A DNA stretch of 64,000 bases from Marivita lacus (GCF_014637725.1 NZ_BMFC01000003.1:310001-374000); one strand, 5' to 3'; positions 1-8,277 are shown, counted from the first letter of the stretch. Made by a program: numbers and translations. Notes: generated by a model from the letters alone, not told the origin.

Positions 1-904
1 TGTGCCGCATGGTGAATGCCGCGCCGATCAGCACCATCGAGATCAGGAACACCGGCCGCGCCAATTCCATCTGCAACCACACGGCATGGCGACGGGCGGA
101 AAACCCGGCATCCTCGAGATCGGTGATAAAGCCCTGCAACTCCCAGACCGAGATCGCCGAGGGCCGCCCGAACCGGTCCTTGATGCTGTCCTCGGTCAGG
201 GTCGATGGCACCATCAGTTCGTCATGCTGCACCGCGTTGGTCTCCGGGTTCACACCCGGCTCCAGCGGCCAGACCTTGGCCTCCTTCAACCGCCACGCGC
301 CATTGGCCAGTTCGGCCTCTGCCGCCTCGATGCGGCGCACCGGGCCACCCTCTTCGGCATAGGCGACGAACATCACGTCATAGAGCACCGTTCCGTTGGG
401 ATTGGCGCGCGCCGCGCGGATCACCGTCTGGCCGCGCGGGTCAGACTGGCGCAGCCACAGCCCTTCGGCGCCGATGGACAGCGCCGAGGTGCCGCCACTG
501 CGGTAAGTCTCGCGCAGATCGGAATAGGCTTTTGACGTAGCGGCCACGATCGGGTTGCCCATCGCCACCGTCAGCCCGCCAATCACTGCCGCCACCACGA
601 TCGGCCCCACAAGCGCGGTCATCCCCGACCGCCCCGCCGCCCGCGCCACCACCAGTTCCGAAGACCGCGCCAGCGCCACGAACAGCGCGATGGAGGACAG
701 GATCATCACCAGCGGCAGGATTTGGTACATACCCTCGGGCGTGTTCAGCAGCGTCAGTGTCATCACCTCGCCAAAACTGACCGAATTGTCGAATCGTCGG
801 ATCTGCTCGACGAGATCGAGAAGCATCTGGAACAGGAAGAAAATCCCGAAGATCGCGAGGAAGGTCCACAGGAACCGGCGCGCGAAATAAAGGTGCAGGG
901 TCAT
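1..904 (-). CDS. lptG: LPS export permease LptG (C-terminus cut by window edge)
   Basis: Predicted LptG, one of the two inner-membrane permease subunits of the LptBFG ABC transporter that extracts lipopolysaccharide from the inner membrane for delivery to the outer membrane. The frame starts at the ATG complementary to 902-904 and is still open at the window edge after about 301 residues; the family is usually about 360 residues, so roughly 60 are missing. I see a hydrophobic N-terminal helix (about residues 10-31), a second membrane block (about 50-80), a third (about 100-116), then a soluble periplasmic part, with another membrane helix beginning at the edge. Its start overlaps the lptF stop as ATGA, which suggests translational coupling. 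The paralogue pair lptF-lptG next to pepA is a common proteobacterial arrangement. Confidence 0.9.
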   Translation of the reverse strand, partial: MTLHLYFARRFLWTFLAIFGIFFLFQMLLDLVEQIRRFDNSVSFGEVMTLTLLNTPEGMYQILPLVMILSSIALFVALARSSELVVARAAGRSGMTALVGPIVVAAVIGGLTVAMGNPIVAATSKAYSDLRETYRSGGTSALSIGAEGLWLRQSDPRGQTVIRAARANPNGTVLYDVMFVAYAEEGGPVRRIEAAEAELANGAWRLKEAKVWPLEPGVNPETNAVQHDELMVPSTLTEDSIKDRFGRPSAISVWELQGFITDLEDAGFSARRHAVWLQMELARPVFLISMVLIGAAFTMRH

Positions 905-2034
905 GCGGGCACCTCGGATGCCGCCGATGTGCGCGGCTGTCGGAAGGGGCGGGCCGCAAGATGCAGCAGCCCCGCCGCCATCACCAGACCGACCAGGGAC
1001 GGCAGGTAGATCAGCGGCCACAGCGCCGCGTTGTTGCGCGTGGGGTCTGTGACGGCGCTTTCCACCAGTTTGATCACCACCAGCAGGAAAATCGCCACCA
1101 CGATCTGTCGCCCCACGCCGAACCGGCTGAAACTGCCGGTCATCAGCGTCGAAAACCCGATCAGCGTCGCCACAAGCCCCAGAAGGGCCTGCTGGAAGCG
1201 CCCGTGCAGTTCCTCGTTGATCCGCGCCAGCGGCACGTCGGTCAACAGCGCCATCGCCTCGGGCTCGGTCAGCAGGCTCCATGTCGACAGATGCCGGGGC
1301 CGCAGGGTGAGGCTCTGGTTCTGCACGATCAACGTGCTGATGTCATACGTGAAATCCTGAAACACCGTGGTGGACAGCCTGCGTGTCTCGGCTTGCAGGG
1401 TCTGGGCCAACCCGCTCACCATGACAAGGCGCGGGCCTTGTTCGGCCTGCACCACATAGGCGCGTTCGGCGGTATAGGTCACCTCGCGGTCGGCCTGCCG
1501 CCGGTCCGACAGGTACACGTCGCGCAACTCGCCCTCGGGCGTGATCTCGCGAATGAAAAACGTCACGCCCGGGCCGGGATGCAGGAACGCGCCCTCGCGC
1601 AGCAGCCGCGCGCTGACCGAGCCCGAGATCTCGACCTCGCGCTCTTTCAACTGCGCCACCGAGGCGGGCACCAGCACATGCGTCAGCACCGACAGCATCA
1701 GGGCCACGACCACGCCGAACATCAGCACAGGCCGCGCCAGCCGCCACGGGCTGTAGCCGGTCGCCTGCATCACGGTCAGTTCGGAATCGCCCATCAGCCG
1801 GTTCGTGACATAGACAGCCGCCGCAAAGGACGCCATCGGCAGCACCAGCGCGATCACGCCCGGCAAGCTCAGCGCGGTGAATTCAAGGAACACCCCCGCC
1901 GAATGGCCATCCGCAATCAGCCGGTCGAACAGCACCACGGCACGGTTCACCCAGTAGACGGCGACCAGCACAAGCGCGAAGAACCCAAAGAGGACCATGA
2001 GTTGCGACAGCATGTACCTGTCGAATCTTGGCAC
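901..2034 (-). CDS. lptF: LPS export permease LptF
   Basis: Predicted LptF, partner of LptG in the LptBFG lipopolysaccharide exporter of the inner membrane. I chose the GTG at 2034 as start because an AAGGGGGG Shine-Dalgarno lies 5 bases upstream; this gives 377 residues, normal for LptF. The open frame extends further upstream (an ATG at 2055 and another at 2220), but these lack such a site. The protein begins PRFDRYMLSQ, followed by a membrane helix, a second hydrophobic block including ALSLPGVIALVLPMASF, a periplasmic beta-jellyroll-like middle and C-terminal membrane helices, which is the YjgP/YjgQ family layout. It is first in a leftward lptF-lptG operon and divergent from pepA. Confidence 0.92.
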   Translation of the reverse strand: MPRFDRYMLSQLMVLFGFFALVLVAVYWVNRAVVLFDRLIADGHSAGVFLEFTALSLPGVIALVLPMASFAAAVYVTNRLMGDSELTVMQATGYSPWRLARPVLMFGVVVALMLSVLTHVLVPASVAQLKEREVEISGSVSARLLREGAFLHPGPGVTFFIREITPEGELRDVYLSDRRQADREVTYTAERAYVVQAEQGPRLVMVSGLAQTLQAETRRLSTTVFQDFTYDISTLIVQNQSLTLRPRHLSTWSLLTEPEAMALLTDVPLARINEELHGRFQQALLGLVATLIGFSTLMTGSFSRFGVGRQIVVAIFLLVVIKLVESAVTDPTRNNAALWPLIYLPSLVGLVMAAGLLHLAARPFRQPRTSAASEVPA

Positions 2035-2165
2035 GACGCCCCCCTTATACGACATGGAGTGGGCCAGAAGGACCCAACCCTCTAGGGTTTGGGGGAAAAC
2101 CGGCCTCTGGTCAACCGCGCGCACGGGCGCTACCCCTATAGGCAAACCAACATATGGAGCAGAAC
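2035..2165. promoter_or_regulatory. Divergent promoter region between lptF and pepA
   Basis: This 131-bp gap must hold the promoters for leftward lptF-lptG and rightward pepA, because the genes point away from each other. I see the lptF Shine-Dalgarno (AAGGGGGG) at the left end and the pepA site (GGAG, 2156-2159) at the right end. No -35/-10 pair is convincing enough to place. Confidence 0.45.
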
Positions 2166-3641
2166 ATGGCGGAACTTCGCGCAGTCTCATTCGTGCCGGT
2201 CGATCTTGACGCTTTGGCAAGCGCAGAAGGCCGGGTCGCGGTCTTCATCACGCCCGATCTCAAGCTGAGCAGCGGCGCGCGGCGGCTCAACCGTCTGACC
2301 AAGGGTGCGCTGGCCCGCGCCACCGGGTCGGATGCCTGGGACAAGCTGTCCGAGGGCAAGGTGCTGTCGCTGGCATGGCCCGTCGGCATGCAGGCCGAGG
2401 CGGTTGATATGGTCAAGCTGCCGCGCCGTCCGACAGCAGAACTGGCGCGCAAGACTGGGGCTGCGCTGGCGGTGGCGGCGGGTGCGTCGGCGCTGACCGT
2501 GCTTGCCGAAAGCACGGCGCTGATCGAGGAAATCGCCCTGGGTGTCATGCTGCGCGGTTACGGCTTCGATGACCACAAGACCAAGAAGGGCGATCCGTTT
2601 GGCACCGCCACCTTCATGTGCGCCAAGCCCGACGAGGCCGAGACGGCATCCTTCCCGCGCATCGCCGTGGCCGAAGGCGTGCATCTGACCCGCAACCTCG
2701 TGAACGAACCGGCCAACGTGCTGACCACCACCGAATTCGCCAAGCGGCTTGAATCGCTGCGCGACCTGGGGGTCGAGGTCGAGGTTCTCGAGGAGGACGC
2801 GCTGGAAAAGCTCGGCATGGGCGCGCTGCTCTGCGTCGGTCAAGGCTCCGACAGCCCCTCCAAAGTGGTGATCATGCGCTGGAAGGGCGGCACCAAGGGC
2901 GATGCGCCTCTGGCGCTGATCGGCAAGGGTGTCGTGTTCGACACCGGGGGCATCTCGCTCAAACCCGCCGCGGGCATGGAAGACATGACCATGGACATGG
3001 GCGGTGCCGGTGTGGTCGCGGGTGTCATGCATGCCATCGCCCGCCGCAAGGCGCGCGCCAATGTGGTGGGCATGGTGGGGCTCGTGGAAAACATGCCCTC
3101 GGGCAATGCGGTGCGCCCCGGCGATGTCGTGACCTCGATGAAGGGTGACACGGTCGAAGTGGTCAACACCGACGCCGAGGGCCGTCTGGTGCTGTGCGAC
3201 GTGATGTGGCACGCGCAGCAAGCCGAGAAACCCGCAGCGATGATCGACCTCGCCACCCTGACCGGTGCCTGCATCATCGCGCTTGGGCATGAGAACGCCG
3301 CCGTCTATTCGAATGACGATCCGCTGGCGGGCGCGTTCCTCAAGGCCGCCGAGAAAGAAACCGAAGGTGCGTGGCGCATGCCCCTGGGGCAGGCCTATGA
3401 CGACATGCTCAAATCTCCGGTCGCGGACATGAAGAACGTCGGTGGAAGGCCCGCCGGGTCGATCACCGCCGCGCAATTCCTCAAGCGGTTCGTCAAGGAC
3501 GACATGCCGTGGATTCACCTCGACATCGCGGGGGTTGCCCATGTCAAAAGCGATCTGGACCTGTCGCCCAAGGGGGCGACGGGCTGGGGCGTGCGCGCGC
3601 TCGACCGGCTGATCCTGGACATGTTCGAGAACGGGGACTGA
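2166..3641 (+). CDS. pepA: Leucyl aminopeptidase PepA (M17)
   Basis: Cytosolic zinc/manganese leucyl aminopeptidase of the M17 family, which removes N-terminal residues from peptides. The family signature NTDAEGRL lies at about residues 334-341; the metal-site context GKGVVFDTGGIS and the run of glycines and methionines after it are also present. I start it at the ATG at 2166, because a GGAG lies 6 bases upstream, giving 491 residues; an ATG at 2154 is in frame but the GGAG lies inside that longer reading. Length matches the family (about 490-500). It is followed 3 bp later by holC, as in many alphaproteobacteria, so the two are probably one transcript. Confidence 0.93.
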   Translation: MAELRAVSFVPVDLDALASAEGRVAVFITPDLKLSSGARRLNRLTKGALARATGSDAWDKLSEGKVLSLAWPVGMQAEAVDMVKLPRRPTAELARKTGAALAVAAGASALTVLAESTALIEEIALGVMLRGYGFDDHKTKKGDPFGTATFMCAKPDEAETASFPRIAVAEGVHLTRNLVNEPANVLTTTEFAKRLESLRDLGVEVEVLEEDALEKLGMGALLCVGQGSDSPSKVVIMRWKGGTKGDAPLALIGKGVVFDTGGISLKPAAGMEDMTMDMGGAGVVAGVMHAIARRKARANVVGMVGLVENMPSGNAVRPGDVVTSMKGDTVEVVNTDAEGRLVLCDVMWHAQQAEKPAAMIDLATLTGACIIALGHENAAVYSNDDPLAGAFLKAAEKETEGAWRMPLGQAYDDMLKSPVADMKNVGGRPAGSITAAQFLKRFVKDDMPWIHLDIAGVAHVKSDLDLSPKGATGWGVRALDRLILDMFENGD

Positions 3642-3644
3642 TCC

Positions 3645-4103
3645 ATGGGCGCGGCCTATTTCTACCACCTGACGCAGAAGCCGCTCGAAGTGACCTTGCC
3701 CATGCTTCTGGGCAAGGCGCTTGGCGCGGGCTGGCGCGTGGCGGTGCGGGGAACCGATGCCGCGCGGATGGATTGGCTTGACCAGAAACTGTGGCTGGGA
3801 CCGGAAGAGGGGTTCCTGCCGCATGGGCTGGCGGGTGGTCCGCATGATGCCGCGCAGCCGGTGCTGCTGACCGTGGCGCGTGATGCCGCGAACACTCCGC
3901 AGTGCCTCATGACCATGGACGGGGCGGAAGTGGCCCCGGACGAGGTGCAGAGGCTCGAACGGGTCTGCGTCCTCTTCGACGGCAATGATCCGTCCGCCGT
4001 CGAGACGGCACGCGGCCAGTGGCGCAATCTGACCGGTGCGGGTTGTTCGGCGCAGTACTGGTCCGAGGAATCGGGTCGTTGGGAAAAGAAGGCCGAGGCA
4101 TGA
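3645..4103 (+). CDS. holC: DNA polymerase III chi subunit HolC
   Basis: Predicted chi subunit of DNA polymerase III, which links the clamp loader to single-stranded DNA binding protein. The 152-residue length and the N-terminus (GAAYFYHLTQKPLE, then LPMLLGKALGAGWRV and the WLDQKLW segment with GFLPHG) are typical of HolC. It follows pepA by 3 bp, the same order as in many proteobacteria, and is probably translated from the same message. Confidence 0.88.
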   Translation: MGAAYFYHLTQKPLEVTLPMLLGKALGAGWRVAVRGTDAARMDWLDQKLWLGPEEGFLPHGLAGGPHDAAQPVLLTVARDAANTPQCLMTMDGAEVAPDEVQRLERVCVLFDGNDPSAVETARGQWRNLTGAGCSAQYWSEESGRWEKKAEA

Positions 4104-4114
4104 TTTCGCGCGTG

Positions 4115-4130
4115 TTAACAAAAGGTTAAA
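4115..4130 (+). promoter_or_regulatory. CtrA-like box upstream of lpd (TTAA-N7-TTAA)
   Basis: TTAA at 4115-4118 and TTAA at 4126-4129 are separated by exactly 7 bases. The CtrA consensus in alphaproteobacteria is TTAA-N7-TTAAC; the final C is A here. It lies just after holC and about 140 bp before lpd. A half-site pair this short arises by chance, so this is only a candidate. Confidence 0.25.
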
Positions 4131-4151
4131 CGGTCAGCGGCATTGACCCAT

Positions 4152-4187
4152 TGTTTCGCGCGCGAAACATTCGGTCCGGTTCGGACC
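4152..4187. promoter_or_regulatory. Two adjacent inverted repeats between holC and lpd
   Basis: Positions 4152-4169 form a perfect 18-bp palindrome (arm TGTTTCGCG). Immediately after it, 4173-4187 is a second inverted repeat, GGTCCG-GTT-CGGACC. Neither is followed by a run of T, so they are poor intrinsic terminators. They may be operator sites for lpd, or structured mRNA at the end of pepA-holC. I cannot assign a regulator. Confidence 0.4.
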
Positions 4188-4270
4188 TACATGTCCACTT
4201 CCCATTGTGAGCCCCCGGTCTTTGTCCTACGTTTTGCTCCAAACCTGACCTTGAGGGAGGAGACCAGGCG

Positions 4271-5662
4271 ATGAGCAAGAGCTTCGACATGATCGTGATC
4301 GGCGCAGGCCCCGGCGGCTATGTCGCCGCCATCCGCGGCGCGCAGCTTGGGTTGAGCGTGGGAATCGTCGAACGCGAACATCTGGGCGGCATCTGCCTCA
4401 ACTGGGGCTGCATCCCGACCAAGGCGATGCTGCGCACGTCCGAGGTGTTCCACCTCATGCACCGCGCCAAGGAATTCGGGCTCACGGCCCAAGGCATCGG
4501 CTTTGATCTTGAAGCGGTCGTCAAACGGTCGCGCGGGATCGCCAAGCAGCTGAATTCCGGGGTGGGTCACCTGCTCAAGAAGAACAAGGTCACCGTGCTG
4601 ATGGGCGAGGCGACGATCCCCGCCAAGGGCCGCGTGCAGGTCAAGACCGACACGGGGGTTGAAGACCTGTCGGCCCCGAACATCGTCATAGCCACCGGTG
4701 CGCGGGCCCGCGAATTGCCGGGACTGGAGGCTGACGGCGATCTGGTCTGGACCTACAAACACGCGCTGGTGCCCAAACGCATGCCGAAAAAGCTGCTGGT
4801 CATCGGCTCTGGTGCCATCGGCATCGAATTCGCCAGCTTCTACAACACGTTGGGTGCCGACACGACCGTGGTCGAGGTGATGGACCGCATCCTGCCCGTT
4901 GAGGATGCCGAAATCAGCGGTTTCGCAAAGAAACAATTCGAAAAACAGGGCATGACGATCCGTGAAAAGGCGATGGTCAAACACCTGGATCGCGGCAAGG
5001 GCAAAGTGACCGCGCATATCGAGGTCGCGGGCAAAGTCACCAAGGAAGAGTTCGACACGGTGATTTCCGCCGTCGGCATTGTCGGCAACACCGAAGGTCT
5101 TGGGCTCGAGGCGCTGGGGGTAAAGGTCGACCGGACCCATGTGGTGACCGATCCGCATTGCCGCACCGGTATCGAGGGCGTCTATGCCATCGGTGACATC
5201 GCCGGTGCACCGTGGTTGGCGCACAAGGCCAGCCATGAGGGTGTCATGGTGGCCGAACTGATCGCAGGCGGGCATCCTCATGCCGTGGAGCCTGACAGCA
5301 TCGCGGGCTGCACCTATTGCCAGCCACAGGTCGCAAGCGTCGGCCTGACCGAGGCGCAGGCCAAAGAGAAAGGGTTCGACATCAAGGTCGGCCGTTTCCC
5401 CTTCATCGGCAATGGCAAGGCGATTGCACTTGGCGAACCCGAGGGGTTGGTCAAGACGGTGTTCGATGCGAAAACCGGGGCGCTTCTGGGCGCGCATATG
5501 GTGGGCGCGGAAGTGACCGAACTGATCCAGGGTTACGTGATCGGGCGGCAATTGGAAACGACCGAGCAAGACCTGATGCAGACCGTGTTCCCGCACCCGA
5601 CTTTGTCGGAGATGATGCATGAGGCCGTTCTGGATGCCTGGGGCCGTGCCGTTCACTTTTAG
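4271..5662 (+). CDS. lpd: Dihydrolipoyl dehydrogenase (E3)
   Basis: FAD-dependent E3 component of 2-oxoacid dehydrogenase complexes, which reoxidises dihydrolipoamide with NAD+. The N-terminal FAD fold GAGPGGYVAA is at residues 11-20; the redox-active pair is C42 and C47 in CLNWGC; the NAD-binding glycine motif is in VIGSGAIGIEFASF; the C-terminal HPTLSE contains the catalytic histidine (about 442). Length 463 is normal. A GGAGGAGA site precedes the ATG. It stands alone, without E1/E2 genes beside it, so which complex it serves (pyruvate, 2-oxoglutarate or branched-chain) cannot be read from context. Inverted repeats lie both upstream and downstream. Confidence 0.93.
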   Translation: MSKSFDMIVIGAGPGGYVAAIRGAQLGLSVGIVEREHLGGICLNWGCIPTKAMLRTSEVFHLMHRAKEFGLTAQGIGFDLEAVVKRSRGIAKQLNSGVGHLLKKNKVTVLMGEATIPAKGRVQVKTDTGVEDLSAPNIVIATGARARELPGLEADGDLVWTYKHALVPKRMPKKLLVIGSGAIGIEFASFYNTLGADTTVVEVMDRILPVEDAEISGFAKKQFEKQGMTIREKAMVKHLDRGKGKVTAHIEVAGKVTKEEFDTVISAVGIVGNTEGLGLEALGVKVDRTHVVTDPHCRTGIEGVYAIGDIAGAPWLAHKASHEGVMVAELIAGGHPHAVEPDSIAGCTYCQPQVASVGLTEAQAKEKGFDIKVGRFPFIGNGKAIALGEPEGLVKTVFDAKTGALLGAHMVGAEVTELIQGYVIGRQLETTEQDLMQTVFPHPTLSEMMHEAVLDAWGRAVHF

Positions 5663-5715
5663 GAAACTTAGGACGGCATTAACCGAATCTTCCTAGAAAT
5701 TTATGGGGTGGGATT

Positions 5716-5739
5716 AAGATTATTCGTACGAATAATCTT
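5716..5739. repeat. Perfect 24-bp palindrome between lpd and an SDR gene
   Basis: The arm AAGATTATTCGT is followed directly by its exact reverse complement. It is AT-rich in GC-rich surroundings. It sits between the convergent ends of lpd (stop 5662) and the SDR gene (stop 5803). As RNA it could fold to a 10-bp stem with a GUAC loop on either strand, but no U-run follows on either strand, so it is not a textbook terminator. Confidence 0.6.
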
Positions 5740-5802
5740 GGCGCTCTCCATAAAATTCTGAAGCGGGGTCACTCAGGCGACCCCCGTCAATAGCGGTCAG
5801 AC

Positions 5803-6546
5803 TCAGACGTGCTGGCCGCCGTTCACTTCGATCTCGGTGCCCGTGACATAGCTGCTTTGCCCCGAGCACAGGAAATAGATCACATCCGCCACCTCATAGG
5901 GCTGGCCCAAACGCCGCATCGGCAGTTTCTCGACGATCTTGTCGGTGCCTTCGCTCAGGATGCTGGTCTCGACCTCTCCGGGTGCGATTGCGTTCACCCG
6001 CACCCCCAAAGGCCCGAAATCATGCGCCATTTCACGCGTCAGCGCGGCCAGCGCCGCCTTGGACGTGGCATAAGCGGCACCCGCAAACGGATGCACCCGC
6101 GCGCCCGCGATCGAGGTCACGTTGACGATGGCCCCCTTGGCGGCGGCCAACTCGTCCTTCAACCCGCGCCCCAGCACGACCGAGGCAAAGAAATTGACGT
6201 GGAACACCTTGCCCCAATCGCGCAGGTCGGTGTCGAGCGTGCTCAGCCGTTCGCCGTTCGGCCCCTTGGGCGAAATGCCGGCGTTGTTGACCAGCGCATC
6301 GAGCCGCCCGCCTTCGAGCCGGTCCTTGACGACGCGCACCGCCTCCATGGTCTGCTGCGGGTCGCTCAGGTCGACCTGAATGTGATTGCGTTCGCCGCCG
6401 GGCCAGGGGCAGTTCGGTGAAAAGGCCTGCCGGGAACAGCTGATCACCCGCCACCCTTCGGCGGCGAATTTCTTGACAGTGGCGTGGCCGATACCCCGGC
6501 TTGCGCCGGTCAGCAGGAGGGTGCGTTGATGAGGGACATCTGACAT
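5803..6546 (-). CDS. Short-chain dehydrogenase/reductase
   Basis: Classical SDR oxidoreductase of 247 residues. The Rossmann motif TGASRGIG (residues 14-21), the NNAG motif in ALVNNAGIS, and the catalytic Y-x-x-x-K in YATSKAA are all visible; the C-terminal EIEVNGGQH resembles FabG-type reductases. Substrate is unknown. It is the last of four leftward genes (alpha/beta hydrolase, 78-aa protein, HD hydrolase, SDR) with short gaps, so it may be co-transcribed with them. The ATG is complementary to 6544-6546. Confidence 0.85.
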   Translation of the reverse strand: MSDVPHQRTLLLTGASRGIGHATVKKFAAEGWRVISCSRQAFSPNCPWPGGERNHIQVDLSDPQQTMEAVRVVKDRLEGGRLDALVNNAGISPKGPNGERLSTLDTDLRDWGKVFHVNFFASVVLGRGLKDELAAAKGAIVNVTSIAGARVHPFAGAAYATSKAALAALTREMAHDFGPLGVRVNAIAPGEVETSILSEGTDKIVEKLPMRRLGQPYEVADVIYFLCSGQSSYVTGTEIEVNGGQHV

Positions 6547-6594
6547 GGGGTCACCCTAGGGGATGTTGCGCATTGGCGCGAGGTGCAAAGCGTG

Positions 6595-7173
6595 TCACCC
6601 GCGCCCTGCGAAGAAGGCGGCGACTTTCGGCTGAAGCCATGCCCAGATCTTCGGCGCGCCGGTGTTGATCTTCGGGCCGATGCGCGTCTCGAACATGTTC
6701 TGCGTCACGTCGTAGTCGATCCATGACCCGCCGCCCGAGGCCAGGTTCTGCATTGGCGGCTGCATTCGGTCGATGGATTTGGCGAATTGCGCCTCGGGGC
6801 TTTCGTTCGCTTCGAATTCATCCCAGAGGGCACGGAACGCCTGCGCCTGATCGTCGGGCAAGAGGCCGAAGATGCGGATGGCGGCAGCCTGTTCCTGCAC
6901 CGCCAGAGCTTCGGTATCATGCGTGCCGAAGACCGGCGCATCGCCCGCGTCGATTTCCACCAGATCATGCAGCAGGAGCATCTTGATCACCTTGGCGGTG
7001 TCCAGCGGCGTCTCGGCATGTTCGGCCAGAACCAGAGCGTAAAGCGCGATGTGCCAGGAATGTTCGGCGCTGTTTTCCATGCGCGACCCGTCACAGAGCG
7101 TGGTTGCGCGCAGAACGGATTTCAGGCGGTCCACTTCGGTCAGGAACGCCATCTGCTGGTCCAAGCGGGACAT
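6595..7173 (-). CDS. HD-domain hydrolase (YfbR/HDDC2-like)
   Basis: HD-superfamily metal-dependent phosphohydrolase of 192 residues. The conserved pattern is visible as ENSAEHSWHIALYAL, then LLHDLVEIDAGD with the HD pair, which is the layout of 5'-deoxynucleotidase YfbR and HDDC2 relatives. The likely role is dephosphorylation of deoxynucleoside monophosphates, but this is inferred from the family. I start it at the ATG complementary to 7171-7173, which has AGAGGT a few bases upstream; an upstream in-frame ATG at 7278 lies inside the preceding gene and adds an arginine-rich stretch atypical of the family. Confidence 0.82.
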   Translation of the reverse strand: MSRLDQQMAFLTEVDRLKSVLRATTLCDGSRMENSAEHSWHIALYALVLAEHAETPLDTAKVIKMLLLHDLVEIDAGDAPVFGTHDTEALAVQEQAAAIRIFGLLPDDQAQAFRALWDEFEANESPEAQFAKSIDRMQPPMQNLASGGGSWIDYDVTQNMFETRIGPKINTGAPKIWAWLQPKVAAFFAGRG

Positions 7174-7201
7174 GTGACCTCTGAATGTAAAGGCACTGCG
7201 C

Positions 7202-7438
7202 CTAGCGGCCGAAATTCTCGTCTTTCTTCTGGCCTTCGATTCGGGCGCGGATAAAGGCGCGGGCCTTGCGTTCGGCAAGGCGCACGCGGATCGCGGTCAG
7301 AAACGCCTCTTCCAGCGTGGTCGAGGCCGCGCCAAGCTCGCTTGCCACTTCCATGAAGAAGCGGTCATCGTCGAGATGCTTCATCGCCTTGAGCGTGTCG
7401 TCGGCCAGCTTTTCGGCAATGTCCTGTACCATCGACAT
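7202..7438 (-). CDS. Conserved-looking 78-aa protein of unknown function
   Basis: I do not recognise this protein. It starts MSMVQDIAEKLADD, is mostly helical and charged, and ends in a basic stretch (RLAERKARAFIRARIEGQKK). There is no signal peptide or membrane segment. A GAGGATC site precedes the ATG. It lies 12 bp after the alpha/beta hydrolase and 28 bp before the HD hydrolase, all leftward, so it is probably a true operon member rather than a chance frame. Function cannot be inferred. Confidence 0.7.
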   Translation of the reverse strand: MSMVQDIAEKLADDTLKAMKHLDDDRFFMEVASELGAASTTLEEAFLTAIRVRLAERKARAFIRARIEGQKKDENFGR

Positions 7439-7450
7439 GTGGTGCGATCC

Positions 7451-8104
7451 TCAACGACTGTTTTCTGTCAGGCGGCGCTTCACGTAGCTGCTCACATGGT
7501 CGATCATGTTGTCCATGTGCGGTTCCTTGAAGAAGTGATCCGCGCCTTCGATCTCGGTATGGGTGACCTTGATGCCCTTTTGCTCGGACAGCTTGTTCAC
7601 CAGCGACGTCGTGTCGGCGGGAGGGGCCACGCGGTCGCCGGTCCCGTTGATGATCAGACCCGAGGACGGGCAGGGGGCGAGGAACGAGAAATCATACATG
7701 TTCGCGGGCGGGCTGACCGAGATGAAGCCCGTGATTTCGGGGCGGCGCATCAGGAGCTGCATGCCGATCCACGCGCCAAAGCTGAAGCCCGCGACCCAGC
7801 AATGCTTGGAATTGTTGTTCATCGACTGCAGGTAATCGAGCGCGGAGGCCGCGTCCGACAGCTCGCCGATGCCCTGATCGTATTCGCCCTGGCTGCGCCC
7901 GACACCGCGGAAGTTGAAGCGGAGCACGGTGAAACCCATGTTGTAGAAGGCATAGTGCAGGTTGTAGACGACCTTGTTGTTCATCGTGCCGCCGAATTGC
8001 GGATGTGGATGCAGGACAATCGCGATCGGAGCGTCGCTTTCTTTTTGCGGATGGTAGCGGCCTTCGAGGCGGCCTTCGGGTCCGGGAAAAATCACCTCGG
8101 GCAT
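7451..8104 (-). CDS. Alpha/beta hydrolase (COG2945-like)
   Basis: Cytosolic alpha/beta hydrolase of 217 residues. The nucleophile elbow is GFSFG (G-x-S-x-G) in VAGFSFGAWIGMQLL. The N-terminal LHPHPQFGGTMNN and the segment RFNFRGVGRSQG are typical of the COG2945 / dienelactone hydrolase-like group. The C-terminal GADHFF supplies the probable catalytic histidine. Substrate is unknown. It is the first gene of the leftward run and is divergent from iscR, sharing the 8105-8277 intergenic region. Confidence 0.82.
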   Translation of the reverse strand: MPEVIFPGPEGRLEGRYHPQKESDAPIAIVLHPHPQFGGTMNNKVVYNLHYAFYNMGFTVLRFNFRGVGRSQGEYDQGIGELSDAASALDYLQSMNNNSKHCWVAGFSFGAWIGMQLLMRRPEITGFISVSPPANMYDFSFLAPCPSSGLIINGTGDRVAPPADTTSLVNKLSEQKGIKVTHTEIEGADHFFKEPHMDNMIDHVSSYVKRRLTENSR

Positions 8105-8152
8105 AGGCGGTGGTGGCTCCTGCTGGGGCTCTGGTGCAGCGGTCCGTCATTC

Positions 8153-8181
8153 TTGACAGCTTCACTCAGGCTACTTAGAAT
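8153..8181 (+). promoter_or_regulatory. iscR-suf promoter (TTGACA-N17-TAGAAT)
   Basis: A consensus -35 TTGACA (8153-8158) is 17 bases from TAGAAT (8176-8181), which matches the -10 consensus at five of six positions. The predicted transcript would start near 8188 and lead into iscR at 8278. The -10 lies inside the ICE-like palindrome (8174-8190), which suits repression by a protein bound there. Confidence 0.75.
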
Positions 8182-8190
8182 GGTTCTAAA
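8174..8190. promoter_or_regulatory. Irr/ICE-like operator over the iscR -10 box
   Basis: The sequence CTTAGAATGGTTCTAAA has a perfect core TTAGAA-N3-TTCTAA (8175-8189). The Iron Control Element bound by the haem-responsive regulator Irr in alphaproteobacteria is TTTAGAA-N3-TTCTAAA, so only the first base differs. It covers the -10 box of the iscR promoter. Known biology: suf operons in this order respond to iron through Irr and IscR. Binding here is inferred. Confidence 0.75.
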
Positions 8191-8277
8191 TCGGGAATTT
8201 CCCCGAAATGGTTCTCCGCACATAGGCAATTGCCCCTGCAAGGTCAATTGTGTCGCAGGGACGTTTGGGAGACGGTG

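Noticed and set aside
2187-4121. 644-aa open frame on the minus strand over pepA and holC
   Set aside because: It is antisense to two clear genes, has no domain or ribosome site, and is rich in His/Arg/Gly as expected for a mirror frame of GC-rich coding sequence.
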